Assembly (NCBI RefSeq): GCF_014205335.1
Contig: NZ_JACHNH010000001.1
Span: 5,636,501 to 5,700,500 of the forward strand
Length of the DNA stretch: 64,000 nucleotides
Direction: 5' to 3'
Source of the DNA: Amorphoplanes digitatis
Lineage (GTDB): Bacteria; Actinomycetota; Actinomycetes; Mycobacteriales; Micromonosporaceae
In this document: positions 58,250 to 64,000 of the stretch, piece after piece
How positions within the stretch are numbered: position 1 is the stretch's first letter
How the letters are laid out: the number at the start of each line of letters is the position of its first letter
Notes under the pieces: generated by a model
Databases searched by the model: none
Told to the model about the DNA's origin: nothing
What the model saw: the letters and a program-made list of their open reading frames with translations, nothing else
Program-made: the position numbers and the translations under genes

Positions 58250-58581
58250 CCGCCGAGGCCGGCCTTCCCGACGCCCACCCGGTCACCGGCCTGGACGACG
58301 TGGTCCATCAGCGGGTCCGGCTGGGCATCCTCACCATCACGCACGAGGCGCGCCGGGTGGAGTTCGGCTACCTGAAGGCCCAGCTCGAGCTGACCGCCGG
58401 CAACCTCTCCCAGCACCTGGGCGTCCTCGAGACGGCCGGCCTGGTCGAGGTCGAGAAGGGGTACGCCGGCCGGCGCGGCCGTACCTGGATCACGCTCACC
58501 GCCGCCGGCAGCGCCGCGCTCGCCGAGGAGATCGGGCGGCTGAAGCTGCTCATCGCGCGGGTCGAGACCCCCGGGGAGTGA
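58246..58581 (+). CDS. Winged-helix transcriptional regulator
   Basis: A 111-residue DNA-binding protein of the winged-helix type (HTH_34-like): VVHQRVRLGILTITHEARRV, FGYLKAQLELTAGNLSQHLG as recognition helix region, and the wing VEVEKGYAGRRGRTWITLT. It overlaps the preceding membrane protein gene (ATGA). Its last 32 bases overlap the end of the opposing TetR gene. It probably controls its own operon through the inverted repeat at 57551. Confidence 0.9.
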   Translation: MTAEAGLPDAHPVTGLDDVVHQRVRLGILTITHEARRVEFGYLKAQLELTAGNLSQHLGVLETAGLVEVEKGYAGRRGRTWITLTAAGSAALAEEIGRLKLLIARVETPGE

Positions 58582-59266
58582 GCGAGCTCCAGCCCCGCTC
58601 GTGCAGCCGCTCGAACCCGTCCAGGAGCAGGTCGAGCGCGAACTCGAACTCGAACTGATCGTCACAGCCGGAGCCGACGATCGACGCGTCCTCGTGCGCG
58701 GCCGCGAGGGCCATCTCCGCGACGTACGGGTAGGCCGCCGCCAGCTCGCGGGCGGCGGCGGCCAGCACCGCGGGATCGGCGTGGTCGGCCGGCTCCGGCT
58801 GGGTGAAGAGCTCCTGGGTGAAGCCCAGCACCCGGCTGCCCATGGCGTGCATGACGTGATGGGTGAGGTCGGCGGAGAAGCCGCCGGCCCGGAACATGCC
58901 GATGACCGAGTCCAGGTAGGCGAGCACCGCCGGTGTCGGCGCCTGGCGCGTCTCGATCGCCCGGGACACCCACGGGTGCCGCAGCATCGTCCGCCGCGCC
59001 GAGAGGACCCGACGGCGGACCGCGGGCTGCCAGGCGGTGCCGTGCTCCGGCGCGTCGATCTCCGCCACGACCGTGTCCACCATGCCGTCGACGAGTTCGT
59101 CCCGGTTGGCGACGTGCTTGTAGAGCGCCATCGGCACGACGCCGAGATCCTGGGCGAGTTTGCGCATGCTGAGCGCCTCGATCCCGATCACGTCGGCCAG
59201 AGCCACCGCGGCGTGGAGCACCCGCTCCCTGCTCAGGGGTGCACGACGCAGTGTGCTCTCGGCCAT
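58550..59266 (-). CDS. TetR-family repressor with TetR-type C-terminal domain
   Basis: A 238-residue regulator: HTH in the first 60 residues (SRERVLHAAVALADVIGIEA, LSMRKLAQDLGVVPMALYKHV) and a helical effector domain of the TetR_C_1 type (RRTMLRHPWVSRAIETRQAP). It is divergent from a dehydrogenase gene, with two strong palindromes between them, so it most likely represses both. The last 32 bases overlap the end of the convergent winged-helix gene. Confidence 0.92.
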   Translation of the reverse strand: MAESTLRRAPLSRERVLHAAVALADVIGIEALSMRKLAQDLGVVPMALYKHVANRDELVDGMVDTVVAEIDAPEHGTAWQPAVRRRVLSARRTMLRHPWVSRAIETRQAPTPAVLAYLDSVIGMFRAGGFSADLTHHVMHAMGSRVLGFTQELFTQPEPADHADPAVLAAAARELAAAYPYVAEMALAAAHEDASIVGSGCDDQFEFEFALDLLLDGFERLHERGWSSLTPRGSRPAR

Positions 59267-59315
59267 CGGCCCACCTTTCCGCCCGAACGCGCCTGAACGA
59301 TATCGCCATTGACGA

Positions 59316-59332
59316 GGTGTACGGCGTACACC
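59316..59332. promoter_or_regulatory. TetR operator, copy 1
   Basis: The 17-base palindrome GGTGTACGGCGTACACC is perfect apart from its central base. It is one of two nearly identical sites between the TetR repressor and the dehydrogenase gene. Confidence 0.85.
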
Positions 59333-59335
59333 TAT

Positions 59336-59352
59336 GGTGTACGCCGTACACC
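59336..59352. promoter_or_regulatory. TetR operator, copy 2
   Basis: The 17-base palindrome GGTGTACGCCGTACACC differs from copy 1 only at the centre. The two centres are 20 bases apart, two helical turns, so two repressor dimers could bind the same face of the DNA, 20 bases before the dehydrogenase ATG. Confidence 0.85.
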
Positions 59353-59372
59353 ACTTTAGGCGAGGAGCAACA

Positions 59373-60347
59373 ATGAAGGCGATCGTGCAGGACGGGTACG
59401 GCGGACCGGAGGTGCTGCGGTTCACGGAGGTGGAGCGGCCGACCGCGACCGGCGACCGGCTGCTCGTGCGGGTCCGCGCCGCCGCGGTCAACGCATACGA
59501 CTGGCACGTCATGCGGGGCGACCCGCGGCTGGCCCGGCTCTCCGTCGGCCTGCGGCGCCCGAAGACCCGGATCCGCGGCCGCGACTTCGCCGGACAGGTG
59601 GAGGCGGTCGGGCCCGCGGTGACCCGGTTCCGCCCGGGCGACGAGGTCTTCGGCGACCTCGGACCGGCCGACGGCGCGTTCGCCGAGTACGTGAGCGTCG
59701 CCGAGGATCTCGTGGCGACGCGGCCGCCCGAGCTCACGCCGGAGCAGGCGGCCGCGATCCCGCTCGCCGGGGTGACCGCGCTGCAAGGCCTGCGCGATCT
59801 GGCGCCCGGGCAGCGGATCCTGATCAACGGCGCCTCGGGCGGCGTGGGCACCTTCGCACTGCAACTGGCGAAGGCCGCCGGCGCGGAGGTGACCGGGGTG
59901 TGCGGCACCCGGAACGTCGCGCTGGTCCGCTCGCTGGGCGCCGACCACGTCGTCGACTACCGCCGGGAGGACGTCATCGCCGCCGGCCGCCGCTACGACG
60001 TCGTGTTCGACCTGGTGGGCAACCGGACCCTGAGCGAGTACCGGCGCGTGCTGACGCCGGCCGGGACGCTGATCCTCTCCGGCGGCGGCGTCTACGAGGG
60101 CGGCAGCCTCCTCGGCCCCATGCGCCTGATCCTGCGCGGGCAGCTGCTGTCCCGCTTCGTCAGCCAGCGGGTGCTGATCCTGAGCGCGACCACCAGCCGG
60201 GACGACCTGGAGACGCTCGCCGGCATGGCGGCGGCCGGCACGCTGACGCCGGCGATCGACCGGACGTTCCCGCTGTCGGCGGCGGCCGACGCGATCCGGT
60301 ACCTCGAGCACGAGCACGCCACCGCGAAGGTCGTCATCACCGTCTGA
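59373..60347 (+). CDS. Zinc-independent MDR oxidoreductase (quinone reductase-like)
   Basis: A 324-residue medium-chain dehydrogenase/reductase. It begins MKAIVQDGYGGPEVLRFTEV, has RGRDFAGQVEAVGPAVTRF and the NADPH motif INGASGGVGTFALQLAKAAG, and lacks the structural-zinc cysteine cluster, as in quinone oxidoreductase or enoyl-reductase-like members. It would reduce quinones or enones with NADPH. It is probably induced when its substrate releases the divergent TetR from the twin operators. GAGGAG precedes the ATG. Confidence 0.92.
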   Translation: MKAIVQDGYGGPEVLRFTEVERPTATGDRLLVRVRAAAVNAYDWHVMRGDPRLARLSVGLRRPKTRIRGRDFAGQVEAVGPAVTRFRPGDEVFGDLGPADGAFAEYVSVAEDLVATRPPELTPEQAAAIPLAGVTALQGLRDLAPGQRILINGASGGVGTFALQLAKAAGAEVTGVCGTRNVALVRSLGADHVVDYRREDVIAAGRRYDVVFDLVGNRTLSEYRRVLTPAGTLILSGGGVYEGGSLLGPMRLILRGQLLSRFVSQRVLILSATTSRDDLETLAGMAAAGTLTPAIDRTFPLSAAADAIRYLEHEHATAKVVITV

Positions 60348-60471
60348 TGAGGACGAAGCTTTCGTGCAATGAGGCAAAAGTTTGAACAACTTCATCGAAA
60401 GTCGTGGACGCGTCGAGGAAACTCGATCAGGATATTCACCACCCTGAATCCCATCGGTAACGGGAGCGCCC

Positions 60472-63417
60472 ATGAAACGTGCGGTAGTGGCCGCCTTGCT
60501 CATCGGAACCTTCACCGCGGTGCCGGCCTACGCCGGCGATCCGCCCCAGGAGCCGGGGGTCACCCTCCGCACGTACGACATCGGAGTGCCGCTCAGCCGG
60601 GTCTGCGACCTCAAGCCCGGCCAGACGCCCAATGTGGACAGGCTCATGCCCACGGTGGACTGGTCGACCGACGAACAGTTCGGCCTGGCGGACAACTTCG
60701 TCACGCACGTGCTGGCCACCCTGACCGCGCCCGCGGCCGGGACGTACACCTTCCGGCTCACCAGCGACGACGGCTCGAAGCTGTGGATCGGCGACACCCT
60801 GGTCGTCGACCACGACGGGCTGCACGGCGCCGAGCCCAAGGACGGCACGATCGACCTGACCGCCGGGGCACACCCGCTGCGCGTCGAGCACTTCGAGCGC
60901 ACCGGCGGGCAGCGGCTGGCGCTCGCCTGGCGGCCGCCGGGCGCGAGCGACTTCACGGTGGTGCCGACCGGCGCGCTGAGCACCGACGCCGGGGTGGTCC
61001 GGGTGACCGCGCCGGGACGCAAGGAGTGCGTCTCCGGCACCGACACGCCGGGCGACGGGCTGCCGCTCACCGCCGTGCACCCCGGCTACGACCTCACCGA
61101 CCTGCGGCCGCCGGGCTTCCAGCCGCAGGTCACCGGCATCGCGTGGCGGCCGGACGGCAAAATGGTGCTCAGCACGTGGGGCGGCTCGGACACCATGGCC
61201 GGCGAGGTGTACCTGGTCGAGAACGTGACCGGTGAGACCGGGCCGGGCAGGGTCGCCTACCGCAAGCTCGCCGACGGCCTGAAGGAGCCGATGGGTGTCG
61301 CGGTCGTCGACGGCATGGTGTACGTGTCGCAGAAGCACGAGCTGACCGAGCTGCGCGACACCGACGGCGACGAGGTGCTCGACGCGCGGCGCACCGTCGC
61401 CGTCTGGCCGTTCGGCGGCAACTTCCACGAGTTCGCGTTCGGCCTGCTCTACAAGGGCGGCAACTTCTACCTCAACCTGTCGGTCTCGATCAACCTGGGC
61501 GGCGCGACCACCGACCCGCAGCCGGTCGGCGGCCGCGGCACCAGCGTCGTGGTCAACCGGCGCACCGGCAAGGTGACCACCGTCGCCGGAGGCCTGCGCA
61601 CCCCGAACGGGATCGGCTGGGGACCGGACGGCGACCTGTACGTCACCGACAACCAGGGCGGCTGGCTGCCCTCCTCCAAGCTGGTGAAGATCGAGAAGGG
61701 CGCGTTCTACCAGCACTTCACCAACCCGGACGGCCCGTACGACGCCCGTCCGGTCACCCGGCCGGTGCTGTGGCTGCCGCAGAACGAGATCGCCAACTCG
61801 CCCAGCACGCCGGTGCTGCTGAGATCGGGGCCGTACCGCGGGCAGTTCCTCATCGGCGACGTCACCTACGGCGGGCTGCAACGCGCGTACGTGGAGACGG
61901 TGCACGGCAGGGAGCAGGGCGCGGTGTTCCGGCACACCCAGGGCCTCGAGGCCGGCGTCAACGAGGTGTCGATCGGCCCCGACGGCGCCGTCTACGTCGG
62001 CGGGCTCGGCGCCGACGGCAACTGGGGCCAGGAGGGCAAGCTCCGGTACGGCCTCCAGAAGCTCACCCCGAACGGCACGGACGTCTTCGACATGCGGACC
62101 ATGAAGGCCACCGCCACCGGATTCCGGATCGAGTACACCAAGCCGCTGTCCGACGCGACCGTCGCGAAGCTGCCCACCGCGTACGGGATCGAGCAGTGGC
62201 GCTACGTGCCCACCGCGCAGTACGGCGGCCCGAAGGTGGACCAGGAAACGCTGCCGGTGACCGCGGCGAAGGTCTCCGCCGACCGCCGGACCGTCACGCT
62301 CACGGTCGCCGGGCTGCGCCGCGACCGGGTGGTGCACCTGCGCTCGCCGCGCCCGTTCAGCGCCCGCGACGGCGAGACACTGTGGAGCACCGAGGCCTGG
62401 TACACGCTCAACGAGGTACCCGGCCCGCAGCCGCGGCAGGTGCACTACGAGGCCGAGGAGGGCAACCGGGAGGGCGGCGCCACGCTCGCCACCGACCACC
62501 GCGGCTACACCGGCGTCGGCTTCGTGGCCGGCTTCGGCGCGCTGAACGCCGCCACCACCACGCACGTGAGCGTGGACAAGGCCGGCGACTACGCGGTCGG
62601 GCTGCGCTACTCCAACGGCCCGAACCCGTTCAGCGGCACCAAGACCGTGAGCGTGCACGTCAACGGCCGCAAGATCCGCCAGGTCGCGCTGCCGTCGACG
62701 GTCACCTGGGACGAGTGGGCGACGGCCACCGAGACGCTGCCGCTGCGCAAGGGCGTGAACGCGATCCAGTACCGCGTCGACGCCACCGACACGGGCCACG
62801 TCAACCTCGACCTGATCAGCGTTCGCCGGCCCGGTGAGCGGATCACGCTGTTCGACGGGCACGGGCTGGACGACTGGCAGCACACCGACGGGCGCCGCCC
62901 GCAGTGGCCGCCGGTCGAGGACGCCGCGATCGAGGTGTGCTGCGGCGACCTGCGCACCAAGGAGGCCTTCCGCGACTACCGCCTGCACGTCGAGTTCAAG
63001 GTGCCGCTGCTGCCGCCCGAGGTGACCGGGCAGAACCGTGGCAACAGCGGCGTCTACCAGCAGGAGCGATACGAGATCCAGATCCTCGACTCGTACGGCG
63101 ACCCGACGCTGGACACCAACGAGGCCGGCGCGATCTACCTGCACAAGGCGCCGGACGTGAACGCGTCCACCGCGCCGGAGACGTGGCAGACCTACGACAT
63201 CACGTTCCACGCGGCCCGCTACGACGCGGCCGGTAACAAGACCGCGAACGCCCGCGTCACCCTGGTCTGGAACGGCCGCACGGTGCACGACGAGGTGGAG
63301 ATCCCGGCCGGCACCGGCGGCAACATCCCGGAGGGCCCGTCCACCGGCGCCATCCGCCTGCAGGACCACGGCAACAAGGTCCGGTACCGCAACGTCTGGA
63401 TCGAACCGCTCCCCTGA
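60472..63417 (+). CDS. Secreted PA14 / beta-propeller / CBM / DUF1080 multidomain protein
   Basis: A 981-residue exoprotein with a signal peptide (MKRAVVAALLIGTFTAVPAYA), a PA14 domain (about 30-150, TYTFRLTSDDGSKLWIGD), a sorbosone-dehydrogenase-like six-bladed propeller (about 205-530, ITGIAWRPDGKMVLSTWGG; LRTPNGIGWGPDGDLYVTDN), a CBM6/35-like module (about 655-785, VHYEAEEGNREGGATL), and a C-terminal DUF1080 domain (about 790-981, LFDGHGLDDWQH; NSGVYQQERYEIQILDSYG). DUF1080 relatives include 3-keto-glycoside hydrolases. The set suggests binding and cleavage of an oxidised glycan or glycoside outside the cell. Confidence 0.9.
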   Translation: MKRAVVAALLIGTFTAVPAYAGDPPQEPGVTLRTYDIGVPLSRVCDLKPGQTPNVDRLMPTVDWSTDEQFGLADNFVTHVLATLTAPAAGTYTFRLTSDDGSKLWIGDTLVVDHDGLHGAEPKDGTIDLTAGAHPLRVEHFERTGGQRLALAWRPPGASDFTVVPTGALSTDAGVVRVTAPGRKECVSGTDTPGDGLPLTAVHPGYDLTDLRPPGFQPQVTGIAWRPDGKMVLSTWGGSDTMAGEVYLVENVTGETGPGRVAYRKLADGLKEPMGVAVVDGMVYVSQKHELTELRDTDGDEVLDARRTVAVWPFGGNFHEFAFGLLYKGGNFYLNLSVSINLGGATTDPQPVGGRGTSVVVNRRTGKVTTVAGGLRTPNGIGWGPDGDLYVTDNQGGWLPSSKLVKIEKGAFYQHFTNPDGPYDARPVTRPVLWLPQNEIANSPSTPVLLRSGPYRGQFLIGDVTYGGLQRAYVETVHGREQGAVFRHTQGLEAGVNEVSIGPDGAVYVGGLGADGNWGQEGKLRYGLQKLTPNGTDVFDMRTMKATATGFRIEYTKPLSDATVAKLPTAYGIEQWRYVPTAQYGGPKVDQETLPVTAAKVSADRRTVTLTVAGLRRDRVVHLRSPRPFSARDGETLWSTEAWYTLNEVPGPQPRQVHYEAEEGNREGGATLATDHRGYTGVGFVAGFGALNAATTTHVSVDKAGDYAVGLRYSNGPNPFSGTKTVSVHVNGRKIRQVALPSTVTWDEWATATETLPLRKGVNAIQYRVDATDTGHVNLDLISVRRPGERITLFDGHGLDDWQHTDGRRPQWPPVEDAAIEVCCGDLRTKEAFRDYRLHVEFKVPLLPPEVTGQNRGNSGVYQQERYEIQILDSYGDPTLDTNEAGAIYLHKAPDVNASTAPETWQTYDITFHAARYDAAGNKTANARVTLVWNGRTVHDEVEIPAGTGGNIPEGPSTGAIRLQDHGNKVRYRNVWIEPLP

Positions 63418-63529
63418 CGATCCGGCCGCCGCCGCGGGTCATTCGATCGGGTTCATCGTGACTCGCGGCGGTTTCCGGGCCGGTTTGGCTGATAACTTCG
63501 AGCCACAATTCGGACATCCGGAGGCTTGC

Positions 63530-63823
63530 GTGGGCTTCGTTCAGATCATCGAGTACGAGACTGACCGACCGGACGAGATCCAGGCGCTCGGGGACGAGCA
63601 GATCGCCCGGGCGGGCGAGACGCCGCCGGGATTCCGGCTCACCGTGACCCAGGACCGGGAGAACCCGCAGCGGTACGTGACCATTGTGGAGTTCGCCTCC
63701 CACGAGGAAGCCATGGCGAACAGCGACCGGCCCGAGACCGGCGAGTTCGCCCGCCAGATGGCGGCGCTGTGCAAGGGCGCACCCCGCTTCAGCAACCTCG
63801 ACGTCATCCGGTCCGTACCCTAG
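63530..63823 (+). CDS. Small ABM-like dimeric alpha/beta-barrel protein
   Basis: A 97-residue protein with the single-domain ferredoxin-like pattern of antibiotic-biosynthesis-monooxygenase relatives: MGFVQIIEYETDRPDEIQAL, then RLTVTQDRENPQRYVTIVEF and HEEAMANSDRPETGEFARQM. The GTG at 63530 is chosen because GGAGG precedes it. The role is unknown; many such proteins are not oxygenases. Its stop overlaps that of the convergent nucleoside hydrolase gene by two bases. Confidence 0.78.
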   Translation: MGFVQIIEYETDRPDEIQALGDEQIARAGETPPGFRLTVTQDRENPQRYVTIVEFASHEEAMANSDRPETGEFARQMAALCKGAPRFSNLDVIRSVP

Positions 63824-64000
63824 CCCCCGCCCGCCCTGCGCACCGCCGCCATCAGCAGACGCCAGAAGGCGTCGACGTCGATACCCACCGCGACGTCCGC
63901 GTTCGGTGCGGCGGCGGTGCGGGAGTGCAGGTCCACGACGGTGGCGCCGCGGGTGTGCGTCCCGGTCAGCTCGACGGCGACCGGGGCCGCGACGGTACGC
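63820..64000 (-). CDS. Nucleoside hydrolase, C-terminal fragment
   Basis: The last 59 codons of a gene that enters from beyond the right edge. They read VAVELTGTHTRGATVVDLHS and NADVAVGIDVDAFWRLLMAA, the closing strand and helix of the inosine-uridine nucleoside hydrolase family (TRG-T-VVD and the final D-x-FW). The enzyme cleaves ribonucleosides to base and ribose. The catalytic Asp cluster lies outside the window. The end overlaps the opposing small gene by three bases. Confidence 0.82.
   Translation of the reverse strand, partial: RTVAAPVAVELTGTHTRGATVVDLHSRTAAAPNADVAVGIDVDAFWRLLMAAVRRAGGG

Noticed and set aside
60436..63369. A 977-codon minus-strand frame opposite the PA14/DUF1080 gene
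   Set aside because: Shadow of the sense gene; no domain pattern and no ribosome site.
1..64000. tRNA, rRNA, riboswitch or insertion-sequence features
   Set aside because: I looked for tRNA-like arms, rRNA conserved blocks, transposase motifs and terminal inverted repeats and saw none convincing. A covariance-model search would be needed to exclude small RNAs.

Overview
The window is high-GC actinomycete DNA with dense gene packing, many ATGA or GTGA start/stop overlaps, and frequent GTG and TTG starts. The gene set (type II polyketide synthase, gamma-butyrolactone-type regulators, SARP regulator, Tat-exported oxidases, SapA-like domains) points to a filamentous actinobacterium. A member of the Micromonosporaceae, Actinoplanes-like, is my best guess, but that is inference and no rRNA gene is present to settle it.

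Layout. 1-13.6 kb: the end of a two-component system, secreted and anchored proteins, a SARP/ATPase regulator divergent from a Tat-exported multicopper oxidase with a membrane-anchored partner, and a giant secreted heme peroxidase carrying RTX repeats and fibronectin-III domains. 13.6-19 kb: a poorly coding, decayed zone with a 17-bp tandem-repeat array, a low-complexity ORF with a 45-bp repeat, a frameshifted SDR pseudogene and a lone GNAT gene. 19-24 kb: a gluconate regulator/kinase pair, a subtilisin-type protease and a tyrosine phosphatase.

24-52 kb is a type II polyketide cluster that I read as angucycline-type. The minus-strand run is biotin carboxylase/BCCP, TcmI-type cyclase, KS-alpha, KS-beta, ACP, ketoreductase, didomain aromatase/cyclase, two FAD monooxygenases, hydrolase, acyl-CoA carboxylase beta and epsilon. 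The core order cyclase-KSa-KSb-ACP-KR-ARO/CYC is the one known from urdamycin, landomycin and jadomycin loci. Just upstream sit an atypical OmpR-type regulator (JadR1-like), a divergent gamma-butyrolactone-receptor-like TetR (JadR2-like) with a receptor-type palindrome between them, an AfsA-family butyrolactone synthase gene, a reductase and a second receptor-like TetR. Further tailoring genes (didomain ABM oxygenase, flavin reductase, SnoaL-like protein, a third FAD monooxygenase, a flavin-dependent halogenase, a bicovalent-FAD BBE-type oxidase) and two transporters (CPA2 antiporter, MFS pump under an HxlR regulator) follow. The ABM oxygenase plus flavin reductase resembles the B-ring-opening pairs of gilvocarcin, jadomycin and kinamycin pathways. 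Together with the halogenase and BBE oxidase, and with no glycosyltransferase or methyltransferase visible, this suggests a halogenated, rearranged angucyclinone that may not have been described.

52-64 kb: ordinary chromosome with a WYL regulator, a membrane-anchored XRE protein, a CHAP-domain exoprotein with three SapA-like repeats, hydrolase, membrane protein/winged-helix pair, a TetR/MDR-dehydrogenase pair with twin operators, a large PA14/propeller/CBM/DUF1080 exoenzyme, and the 3' end of a nucleoside hydrolase gene.
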